A stretch of 64,000 nt of DNA, from NCBI GenBank assembly GCA_964035545.1, contig OZ037768.1, forward strand, positions 11,116,741 through 11,180,740, written 5' to 3'. Below the pieces are notes generated by a model, which saw nothing but the letters and a program-made list of their open reading frames with translations, made no database searches and was not told the origin of the DNA. Shown in pieces: positions 24,761 through 36,300 of this stretch (position 1 is its first letter; each line of letters opens with the position of its first letter). Origin of the DNA: Bugula neritina (taxonomy: Eukaryota; Bryozoa; Gymnolaemata; Cheilostomatida; Bugulidae). The position numbers were made by a program, and so were the translations under genes.

Positions 24761-26068
24761 ATGGAATCAAACTTGACCAACACCGTAAACTATACCTCCT
24801 CGTACAGTGCGCCGATGCTACCTGTTTGCACAGAAAATATTCAGAAAATTATTTGCGACTTCATCTATACTGGTGTACAGAAACCCGTAGACATAAAAGA
24901 TTACAAACAGTCAGTGTGGATATGGGCATCTTTTGGATTCTTTACGCCGTTATGTTTATTTGGAATTATTGGCAACATAATAACAATTATTATGTTTTCC
25001 AAATACATAAAGAAGACAACTACTTCGGTTTTTATTGTTGCTCTAGCCTTTGTTGACTTGCTAGTGTGCAGCATCTCTATGCCAATCCAGTTGTTTGTTA
25101 CTCTCAATGGGTTCCACCAGTTTGACCCTATTTGTCGAATAGAGAAATTTGTCACCTTTCTAGCATGTCCGCTTTCAGCAGGAATCTTGGCTGTAATAGC
25201 AATAGATCGATTTCTACTCATATTTGTTGCTCGTACTGACATAGTGACTAAATTCAGAGCAAAGATTATAATTGCTGTAGTAACATGCATATGCTTGGGA
25301 CTAGCAATTTTTTACACGCTCGCTCATACCACTTTGAGACACATATCTAAAAAAGACCTTGAAAAAGTTTGTGATGGAGAATTTTTTTGCAACATAAAAA
25401 GATGTGATGCCACTAGCTTTCTCTTCGAAAAGCCCCATGAAGTGGCGTTTGACTTGCTGGAAGTTACGCAATACACATTCATTGCAATAGTTGTCATCTT
25501 TATTGTGCTCTACACGTTGATTTTTGTGAGAGTTTATCGAATTCACAAGAAAATGACTTTGTGGAAGTCTACCAGGCATGTTACAAAATCAAGTCAGAAA
25601 GTCTATGAAGATTCGAACACATTCACAACGGAATATCCAGCCACAAATGGAAATGCTACAGAAAATGGTAAAATCGGAGCAAACACTCTAGAAGGAACAA
25701 GCCAGGACAACCACGAAAGAGAAGTTGGTGCAGCTGAAGAGGCTAAACTGATGAACACACCCAAAGAGCCACCAAAGATTAAGAAAGAAAAGATCAAAAA
25801 GAGACGACCACCTCATCTGCAAACAGCCCTCACTCTCTTTCTGGTAACTCTCACGTTCATCATTGCCTATGCTCCAATGATTCTGATCACAATGCTAAGA
25901 GTTTGTGAGGATAACACGATGTGCCCGGATAATGGCTACAAAAAGTTCTTCTACTACTTTTACTTTCTCAACCACGTAACAAACCCTATAATTTACTCAT
26001 TCATGAATCCCAGGTTTAAGGACGCTGTCAAGGTATTCTTCAACAAGTTCTCGTGCGCCAGTAGCTGA
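24761..26068 (+). CDS. Class A (rhodopsin-family) G-protein-coupled receptor 2, paralogue of the receptor at 13666
   Basis: An intact frame of 435 residues with no coding introns. N-glycosylation sequons lie at 4 and 10. TM1 has GN (71-72) in the segment FGIIGNIITIIMFSKYIKKT, nearly the same as in receptor 1. D99 is in TM2, C125 before TM3, DRF at 149-151, AYAP in TM6 and NPIIY at 408-412. The third intracellular loop (about 261-350) is long, charged and ends in a Lys-rich block, KKEKIKKRRPPHLQTA. Shared extra cysteines (N-terminus C-x8-C, loop 2 C-x5-C-x4-C, loop 3 pair) and near-identical TM1-TM2 mark a local duplication with receptor 1. Coupling and ligand are unknown. The start ATG follows a predicted 3' splice site at 24691; overlapping frames in this region are shadows. 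Confidence 0.9.
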   Translation: MESNLTNTVNYTSSYSAPMLPVCTENIQKIICDFIYTGVQKPVDIKDYKQSVWIWASFGFFTPLCLFGIIGNIITIIMFSKYIKKTTTSVFIVALAFVDLLVCSISMPIQLFVTLNGFHQFDPICRIEKFVTFLACPLSAGILAVIAIDRFLLIFVARTDIVTKFRAKIIIAVVTCICLGLAIFYTLAHTTLRHISKKDLEKVCDGEFFCNIKRCDATSFLFEKPHEVAFDLLEVTQYTFIAIVVIFIVLYTLIFVRVYRIHKKMTLWKSTRHVTKSSQKVYEDSNTFTTEYPATNGNATENGKIGANTLEGTSQDNHEREVGAAEEAKLMNTPKEPPKIKKEKIKKRRPPHLQTALTLFLVTLTFIIAYAPMILITMLRVCEDNTMCPDNGYKKFFYYFYFLNHVTNPIIYSFMNPRFKDAVKVFFNKFSCASS

Positions 26069-26566
26069 CGTGAGGCAGGGACAGCATCTGGAGGTTATAC
26101 TACTACAATTACATCAGTGCAAATAGTGAGCACTCAGCTGTAAATATGCTATCATTACCCAGTAAATTGATACCAGTAGTTGCCTAGATGTTGTACCCTG
26201 TCTTCTTGCTCCTTTTTTTCTATTTTCTTCATGTTTTACTTTGTTCTTTTAATGTTTATTGGTTTAGGACATTTCTCAGCATTTAAACCTACATGTATGT
26301 ACATCTAACAGTTTTCTAAACATATTTTCCATAAATATATAAACTTATTGCTAATATATTAAGACAAAGGTGTGGAGGTTAATAATAACAGCTTTATACT
26401 CAACCACAATTATATATATAATATATTGCTCCTTGCTACGTTGTGCTAATAATGGGATTTGATTAGCTCTGATTATTTTTATGTATTCCTAGATTATGTT
26501 ATGTTACAACATTGTCATTTATGTTATAATATAATTATTTTTATAATTTTTGCTTCTGAACAAAAC

Positions 26567-26572
26567 AATAAA
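26567..26572 (+). terminator. Candidate polyadenylation signal of GPCR gene 2
   Basis: AATAAA about 500 bases after the stop codon, in AT-rich 3' UTR-like DNA. It faces the 3' end of the convergent USP32 gene, whose stop codon is at 27150-27152. Confidence 0.45.
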
Positions 26573-26930
26573 TTGGGAAACTAATTATCATTTGAAGTAT
26601 CACTAAAAAAATCAATTTCACATAAAACTGTTACATGAAATGACTCAATAGTGAATATACTGCAGCAGGCCAAGATATGCAGCGCCATGTTATGTACATA
26701 CCAGCAATTGATAAAATGAAATTAGAATAGAGAGAAAACCTTATTTGCATTTTAATTTTTCTAAGAAGTTTAAAATTTGACATTTTATAATTTTCAGACA
26801 CAATATTATAAATACTGATAGAGAAATAGTAACAGGCATTTCATATAAAAATATAACACCGAATTATGAAAATAATGACTGGAGTCTGTATAATTTAGAC
26901 AGGGTAGTTAAAAGTGAGCAAGAAAATGTC

Positions 26931-26936
26931 TTTAAT
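26931..26936 (-). terminator. Possible USP32 polyadenylation signal
   Basis: ATTAAA on the minus strand about 214 bases after the USP32 stop. It is the best variant signal seen before the convergent GPCR transcript; no canonical AATAAA on this strand was noticed nearer. Confidence 0.3.
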
Positions 26937-27149
26937 AAAGAAGATACAAGACAAAATTTTATCAACAGCCTAAATAATAGCTTTGTCATTGAATGGTCTC
27001 ACCCATGAATTATCGTAATGCACAAATGCAATCAAAATCAAATGATCAAATTAAACTTTAGATAAATAATATCAACACTGTCTTATGGGAGCTGTATTAT
27101 ATCGCCCCCTACTCAACTACCATTGCGTGTATAGAAACTGTGCTGTGGA

Positions 27150-27335
27150 TTATTGTATGACGCACGAGGCAGCTTTAGTCAACTCAGTGTTGAATTCCTC
27201 ATCTAAACCAGAGTCGTCCCTCTTACGTCCTTTAATATCCGGCATTAGCCTATCATAATGGAGATCTTGGCGCTCGTAAAAAAGAATGTAACAATTCCTT
27301 TGATTGGTGTGCGTTATTGATGCTTCAGGCAGCTC
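27150..27335 (-). CDS. USP32: USP32 terminal exon with CAAX box
   Basis: Encodes [12 protein letters not shown], an acidic DDSGLDEEF stretch and the C-terminus SCVIQ followed by TAA (27152-27150). CVIQ matches CVLQ of human USP32, so C-terminal prenylation and membrane anchoring are predicted. The start is set by the acceptor TTTGTAG and continuity with the preceding exon. Confidence 0.95.
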   Translation of the reverse strand, partial: ELPEASITHTNQRNCYILFYERQDLHYDRLMPDIKGRKRDDSGLDEEFNTELTKAASCVIQ

Positions 27336-30300
27336 CTACAAATATCACAGCAACAAGATTAAAGTACAATGGAAGAGTGTATACTGAGCCAGCTACTGCT
27401 AGGTGTAGAGACCATGTATAGTTTTGCTAAGTTTGCATTTTATAAATTTTGCCTTGACTTTTTGAGCAATGGACAACTTCACTGGCTGCAAAGACTTGCA
27501 ACTATACATCTTTACAACAGAGCGCATAATGGGACAACTTAGAGAGAGGGGGGGGGGGGAGAGGGGACAACTGATTAAAACTAGGAGATGGTAAATCTGT
27601 TTGAATCCCCAAGAGATTTATTAACACAAAGTTTGTAGACTTAAAACTCTGAGAAAACAACACATAAATTACTGAAAAAACTACAAATACAAACTACAAA
27701 TACAGAGTACAACTGTGAATACAGTGCACAGTTGTGAATACAGTGCACAGTTGTGAATACAGTGTACAGTTGTAAATACAGTGTACAGTTGTGAATACAG
27801 TGTACAGTTGTAAATACAGTGTACAGTGCACAGTTGTGAATACAGAGCACAGTTGTGAATAGAGTATGACTTTGCCTTGTTCACGAAGTTGTCATACACA
27901 GGAGTATGTAAAGCCTAAACTGATGCAGTGTGTTGCAGTTAGTTGAAAGTAGATGGAGAAGATAGGGAAGTGAGTCATAGGATATGATAAGTGTTGAGAT
28001 TGTTATCTGCAGAGTAAAATGGCTGCTGTAGCAGCAGAAACAACAATCAGTGTTTACAGATTCTACTGCAGGGTGAACTATGAGTTACATTGTATCCCAG
28101 TTTAACTATATTACAAACAGCACAAGCATACACAGCACAATCCAATCCAGAGCTCCACTTTACTAAAATTAGAACGTAGTGTAGTGAATAGGAAAATAAA
28201 GAAAGTGATCGAATAGAAGGCAGCGATTTGCTGACCTGTTTTGCTTGTTACTGGCCAATAAAATTCGAATAATCATTTGAATCAACTGTTTACTGACACT
28301 TGTAAAATGATATTTTCAAGAAAGCAAAACACATTTTGTTACGAAATAAATATTTACATTTAATAAACATAGAAACAAGCTACACTGTTTATAGCAGCAG
28401 CTGGAATTATGTTTTAGTTGTTTATTAACCCCACTTGGCGGAGTAGTAAACCATAGCTTAGAACGTAAACAACCAATGTTCATTTCTGAAAACAATCCAC
28501 GATTTTTATTGAGCCAAACAAAAGTTAAAATATTCACTGATCGATTAAAAAACAAAAATAAATTGTTTTAAAGTAACTGTCAAATACCCGTAAACTTGGC
28601 ATTTTAGTATAAGTTGTAAACATGGCTATAAATTACAGTTAGCAGAAGGTAAATTTTAGAAAACTTTTTAAACAGTTGAGAACTGTAGCACTAGCGTAGC
28701 TATCAGTTTTTAATCAATTGTTTCCATCAGTGAGATAAACACTTTATATACAGCTCTGTGAGATAGTCATGCTCTAGTGGTAACGAACTTTATACTAGAC
28801 ACTAGGTCGCTCATGTCAAATACATTAAACTGTATTCAAAATTTTTGAAACTTTGTGCCAGAAAATATACCTTGAGTAAAAAATCTACAAGAAATTTAAC
28901 ATAATCACTGTTTTAAAATTTAAACTTGAAATTCGCACAGCCAAAGCCAATTGCTAGAAAACTTCAGTGTTTCACAAAAAATGACCAAGACATCAATGGG
29001 ATCTAGGGATCAATTAAAAATTACAATACATTGTCTTAATTTAAACAGAATAGAAATGTGGACAAAAAGAAATAAAAATCTTTTTACCTCAAATTTCAAG
29101 TTGCGTATTAGCTAAGCCAGAAGTTTCATTATGCTAAAAATTGATAATTTCGAATAAAGATGGCTGCCAAGCTAAAGTGAGAGCGTGATGAAAGATGATG
29201 ATAACCAGTAGTTCGGAGCAGGCTGGGGAAGAGATAAAAAGAAAGTCAAATAGATATAATGAGGGCTAAAATATTAGTATATAAGAAGGACTCTGTACTA
29301 TGACTGCAAGTTATATGTGGGTATTTGAGTAATATTATACAATACATACCTTAACCATACTGTCGTTATATTCATACCATTTACCATTAGGATTCTTAGT
29401 GTATGCCACATAGTGACCCCCTCCCAGGTTCCCCCTGTGGCACTGCAAAGGTGAAAGTAGGATATTAGTCAAATCAAGGCACAGCAAGCTTTAGCCAAGT
29501 ATTTGGCAGCATCAATGCTATTACATATAGATACATATAGTGTGTGTGTGTGTGCGCGCGCGTTTTGTGTGTGGTGTGTGTGTGTGTGTGTGTGTGTCTT
29601 TTGTGTGTGTTTGTGTGTGAAAGAGATGGAGTTTTTTGAAAAAAAAACTGGCCAAGTTAAAGAAAAGGAATAAGTGGGAGAGTTAACTCATAATGTGTAA
29701 ATATTTGTGGAGTTTCCTCTACCAACAGTTAACTAAACATGCCAGCTATAAGTATGAGGAAACTCACAACTATGTTGACAAGTTAGTTATCAAATAAATT
29801 GTTAGTGAACTACCCTAATTATTGGAAGAAAGCATGTCACTTTATCTTAGAAATAGAACAATGGAGAACAAGTAGTAGCAGGTTATTGTGTTGAAAACAC
29901 CCTGTGTCTTGTGACATTAGTGTGACCTCACCTGTTGCCAGACTTCATCTATTTACTTAAAACTAGAAATGCTAAGACAACTCCCAAAAGTCACTCAAGA
30001 AATACTGAACTTTAGCATACAGTATTGAATAAATTATGATTGGCTTTGAATATTGGAAACAGAACTTTCCCAGATCCTAAAGTCAACCTGAAGGCTTTGA
30101 CAAAACTTGGCAAGTCCTGAAGCTAAGGTTGAGTGGAACTTTCCATTTAGTACATGTTTAACATAATAAATGAAATCAGCATGTTGTGTTTAGTTCACAT
30201 TTGGTTAAAAATAGGCAGTTCAATTCCATATCTTTTTCCCATGGATTTTTCAAGTGTTGCAAAACAAAAACACGCTGCTGAACATTGCACGAAAAGCAAA

Positions 30301-33300
30301 AGATTTCGTACATATCAGTTAGGGCCTGGGAGCTGAGTTTAGCAGTTATAAATTTTTGCATAATAAGCTTATGCAAATTTAAATTTTCAACTCTAAACTA
30401 ATGTGAAAATATCAAGTATGAAATTATTTCTAAATTTCGTTTGAAAACTCTAATCTGACAGTCTTGCTGCAAAATTTAAATTTGACTAATATTACGTGTA
30501 TGTTAACAACTCAGTGTTGAAGGTTGTATATCTAACATCTCTATAAAGTTTCCATAGTCCAACTAACAGGTTTTTGTGTCTTACCATATAGTCAAGTGAC
30601 AGTTGGAACAGGTACTTGTGTCCTAATACCATGTAGTCAAGTGACAGTTGGAACAGGTACTTGTGTCCTTCTACCATGTAGTCAAGTGACAGTTGGAACA
30701 GGTACTTGTGTCCTAATACCATGTAGTCAAGTGACAGTTGGAACAGGTACTTGTGTCCTAATACCATGTAGTCAAGTGACAGTTGAAACAGGTACTTGTG
30801 TCCTAATACCATGTAGTCAAGTGACAGTTGTAGCAAGTACTTGTGTCCTTTTACCATGTAGTCAAAAGTCAGTAAAACATTGTAGTTTAATTATGATGCA
30901 TTATAATATATATATTGTATATATATATATTGTACCGCACGTTCTAGTTTATAATGTAAGGAACAGCCTAATCAAATATCAACAACACAATATGCCCAAA
31001 CAGGTGATCCGGGAATTAATAATTTGGATCTATTTCAAGAAACATTTGGAATGCATAAATTTACTTTTGACTCAGCTATAGTTTGAATGTTTTACATTGA
31101 AACAGCCAAAAACCAAATATATTTGCATATTATGCAAAACATTTGACACCAGGTAGCATGTACTCAGTGTTGACATAGAGAAGATATCATGTTATTTATT
31201 CTTATTGACAGGTCATGACAAATATATGAGAATCGCCTTGGAGATGCTGGTGGCAAATCTGGAGTGATTTATGGCAGAGCTGATTCGTAGAATGACATGC
31301 ACACACCACATGCAGCTGACTTACTGATAGAGCACACAAGTCGTATTTAGTTTGACTGTAATCTAAGCTGTCGCAGGAAGTGGTAGACTGAGTTTTGGGT
31401 CTCTTTGGTTTATCATTGGAATGTGGAGAGTACGCTTGCTCGTCCTGAAATATTCCAGTCCTGGGATTACAAGCGTACAAACCAAACACATGATAACTAA
31501 ACACTAAAACTTTCTAGTTTCACATGTTCCGATTTACTCAAGCAAGCAGAAGATATTGCAAAATAACTCAGTCAAAAACCAGAATTTAAAAATGAAGTTA
31601 ATTCAATCTTAGCGAGTACATGAAAAGTGTTTAAACAGCTCTTACTAGAGGAGAGATATCAGGGGCACACTCAGCCCCCTCCTCACTAGAGATATGACTG
31701 TGATCTGAAGCTAAGGATCTCGGTACCAAGTACGACTCGGGGTCAAAGTCCTTGAGAGGAAAGTCGACGCACTTCTGTGACTTGATCCAGCGATTGCTGA
31801 GGAACTGGAACCTCTTCAGGTGTATTATCTGCATACAGATGCAACACATCACACTTAGTTTCTAATTTACAATAAAATATAATATATTTGAGAAAGATAA
31901 CGTCATAAATCATGCATCTAGTGAGTTGTTGTTGAGAAAGAAACATGCCCGAAATCCAGAGAAAAATTAAAAAGTAACGTATAATAAAATATTACCAGTC
32001 CCCATCATCCAAATTAAAATATTAATTAAATTGGGAATAGTTTATTGGAAAAGAATTTTATAGAATGGTGCATAAATTAATTTCATTATATCTATATTAG
32101 GAGCTGCTGCGACTAACATGCTCTCTAAACAAACACATTGATGGAGGATAACAATAGCAACAGTGATTCAGTAGCCATGTAGTCTTCATAAGAAAAACAT
32201 GAGTTGCAGCCAAAATAACTGAAATTTAGTTATCACACATAAAAGCTATTTTCTAGCACTTTCCATCATCTTGAAATGTTGTATCTGGCATGTGGAATGA
32301 TGCTTGTACAACTCATCACACACGGAGAATGATGCTGGTAGGACTGACTCAGTCACATCATACAACACGTGACCTACCAAAACTGGAGGCAGGCGCCAGA
32401 TCTCTAGCTTCTTAGAGGCTCTCCTGTGCTCCTTACACTTGGAGCAGTAGTAGAGCTCATCTTCCGACAGCTCTTCCTCTTTGGTAAACGACTCTAGACA
32501 TTTCTGTATGTTGACCGGCTCATCAGAATTGTACACGTCAGACACACTGCAGTGAATCTGCAATATACTTTTCTAATATAACTGAGCATTCATGCTGAAG
32601 ATGTGTGAGAGGGGATGAATCCCAACAGCAAGTTACAGTGGAATTGTGGGAGATATTATAATAGGTGTGGCCTTAATATAGAACATCCTGAACGCCTTCA
32701 TAGTGATGTCAGCATTTACTGAAGACTGTCCTAAATGTTATTAGGAGTACTCGCAACTCGCCCAACTCTGATTTAGTGCACAAATCATGATTCATTTTAA
32801 TTCAACAGTGATTTTAAATAGATGCTCCAAACCCAATGTACTGATAAATTCTACGACAACTTGGCTTTAACTTACAAAAAATCCTAACGAACTCAACCTT
32901 TTCAGTTCACATGGTTTTCTGGCAAAGTTATTAATCAATGTTGCTAAGAGCAAGAATAATATGAAGCATAAGCAGCCTTCTGACAGATATAGAAATATTT
33001 TTAGAAAAAACAGATAAAAATAACTTCTCAACAATTATAATCTCAACAACGCTTAATGAGGCTTGACAACAGATATACATAGCAGAGCATACACAGGTCT
33101 ACTGTCTCTCACTATATGGCAACAAGTTCTTCCACTGTACAGCAATCACAGAGACTAAATCTTGATGTTATCTGTTAAAATATGTTACAATACGGCAGTA
33201 CTCAACATATATCCTGGAAATCACGACTTCCAAGTGCAGGCAGCCTGCTTTGCACTGGTTTCCCTTGCATTATAATGTTTCTGTAGTCATCCCGTGACAA

Positions 33301-36300
33301 GACAAAACATGTTGAACTATTTCACTTATTTTACAAGTGCAGTTACTCACACCAACCATGTTATTGTGTTGTTATTAGTAAACAAGAAATTCCTAGGTGT
33401 GAGATGAGTAAACCGAATGTCATTCGCCATCCTATCTGAGATGTAGTAAACACACCCAGCCAAGCCCATCCTGGACAGTCATGTTTTGTAATAATGTGAA
33501 AAACTTCAAGTGATGACTATTGAGATAGGCGCAGTAATGGAGAAATTAAAAGAGCCTGTGTTCTAGATTAGAAATGTAGCAAAAAAACTTAGACCCGCGC
33601 CCCAAAACCAAAATTATTTAAGAAAACAAAGAACTAATACTATCTCAATCTCTCCAATACTGTCCCTGGTGGTCACACAAACTAGATATATTGTACTAAC
33701 AATATCTGAGCAAGCTTGAAATCTCAGGTAATATGACGTGGGGTCCCAGTCTATGGCAATGTAGTCACACAGGCTATTGAACAGCTCATCTGTATAATCT
33801 ATGAGGCAGCCTTTGCAGAATCTACAACAATAATTCAGTAAAATATTCTTGGGTGAAGGAAACATTCGGATTAAAATAATCTGTTAAATAGTAACCCTTC
33901 ACACTGCTCATTGGACTTGAAAGTTACAAGTATAATAACGGATTTTTATTAACTGTTTATTTAGTTTTTGACTTTAACAAATGCTCATCTACAGTTAAAT
34001 TTCAATAAAGTGAATTTATTTTATGTAACAACGTAAAAATTTGGAAAATACTAAGAAATACAGTATCGAGTTTTATTGAGTATTAAAGTTAAAGAACCAC
34101 AATAATTAGTTCGCCAAGTCAATGAGAAAACTATCTAAAAGCAGAATGAACTATAGTTAGAACCAGTACATGTAATTGAGAAGAGTGGAAACTTGCCTGT
34201 AATATGGACATTTTGAGCACACAACTCCACACCGTTTAGTCTGCACAAGTTTGAAGGGATATTCGTTACCCAGGCTACCATCACTGTAACAAGATGACAC
34301 ATCCATAGCTATGCAAAAGGAGGAAATAAAAGAATGATAATTGAAGTTGTAGCCTTTTCTACAGCAGTGACAGGTGTTACAAAAGACATCATGTTTCAGG
34401 ACTAAAACAAGAGATTAACTCCATGCTTCAACAAGGCACGTATCAACACCCTTAGCCAAACTCTGCAGAATTAGCACTTGGTAAATACGCACCAGCTAAT
34501 AGCAATATTAGAATATCAAATCATCTCAATAGATGCACATGTTTACATGGCCTTCATTTGGGATTGTAGTTTAGGACAGCAATATAACAGCAAACTAACC
34601 AATCCTGTGCATGGTTACAATTTTCTGTAACAGGATGACCCGTTACAAATCTTTTAATCATCGTCCATACTTGATGGTAGACATCCTTGTGGGTGGTAGA
34701 GCTTGTAATCTGCACAATCACCGGAATTCCAAATATGTAGGAAACACTTTGTTGGGAGGCCAAGAAGTAATACTCTCTCCTTTCCTGAAAGAAAAATCAA
34801 GAACTGTAACATATAGTATATTATATATACTAATACTGTAGTATATATACTGATACTGTAGTATATATACTGATACTGTAGTATATATACTGATACTGTA
34901 GTATAATACACTGATACTGTAGTATAATATACCGATACTGTAGTATAATATACTGATACTGTAGTATATATACTAATACTGTAGTATATATACTGATACT
35001 GTAGTATATATACCGATACTGTAGTATATATACTGATACTGTAGTATATATACTAATACTGTAGTATATATACTAATACTGTAGTATATATACTGATACT
35101 GTAGCATATATACTGATACTGTAGTATATATACTGATACTGTAGCATATATACTGATACTGTAGTATATATACTGATACTGTAGCATATATACTGATACT
35201 TTAGTATATATACTGATACTGTAGCATATATACTGATACTATAGCATATATACTGATACTATAGCATATATACTGATACTGTAGTATATATACTGATACT
35301 GTAGCATATATACTGATACTATAGCATATATACTGATACTATAGCATATATACTGATACTGTAGTATATATACTGATACTGTAGTATATATACTGATACT
35401 GTAGCATATATACTGATACTATAGCATATATACTGATACTATAGCATATATACTGATACTTTAGTATACACACTAATACATAAAAATGTTGTAAAAATTG
35501 TTTCAAAACATTAAATTTTATATTTTATATACTTGTACAAAGTTGCATTGATAATTCACCCTATTAGAGAATGTTCTGCATAGAGCTAAACAAAATGCAT
35601 AGAAAATTAACTAAAATCCTTTTATAATGAAGGATTTGTATAATCAAAAGGTAAATAGTCATATCTCGAAGAAACTGAAGAAGAGATAAACGCACCATTT
35701 TTCTGTGCATTGCAACGACTAGTCCTTGAGGTTTGGCAGCTTCACTCTGTATGCTGTCGATGCTGGAGGTCATAAGACTGCTGACAGAGGCTGATGTGGA
35801 ATGATTTGCGCTGCCAGCTGACTTACGCGACATTGTACTACTCGGTGAATTGTTTGTTTGCGACTTCCGATTTAATGTATTTCCGGGCGATAAAGTTTTG
35901 TTATTGCTTGATTTCTTTTTCTTCACCGGTTCATTAGAGAGTTGATTTTTACTTTTTGCAGCACTGCCATTCATTTTGGGTGTTTTATTAAAGAGCGGAG
36001 TTTCCGGTTTTGTAGGTAAATGCCCATTAGCCATCTGCTCACTCTCAACACCATTACTCGCCTGCTCCTCATTAGTCTCTTTCGTGGAATCTAAAAATAT
36101 ATAATAATATATTCAACAACCGCAACATACAGTAATGGTGTAACTACATTCCCAACATCTGTGTATGCAAAATGCTAACAATTATTTATATTACCAAGTC
36201 TGACTAAAAGACATGTAACCATGCCAACAATATTCACTTACCGAGCTGGACATTCTGCTCCACTTGATAGGCGTAAAGAGGCTGCACACTTCCAATTCTT

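Noticed and set aside
24727-25056. 109-residue frame overlapping the start of GPCR 2
   Set aside because: Out-of-frame shadow of a clearly conserved receptor.
28316-28555. Possible retrotransposon-like frame in the last USP32 intron
   Set aside because: No reverse transcriptase, integrase or gag motif could be seen.
30492-31081. Repetitive open frames on both strands ([15 protein letters not shown] and [14 protein letters not shown] units)
   Set aside because: Both are translations of the same 45-bp minisatellite inside a USP32 intron.
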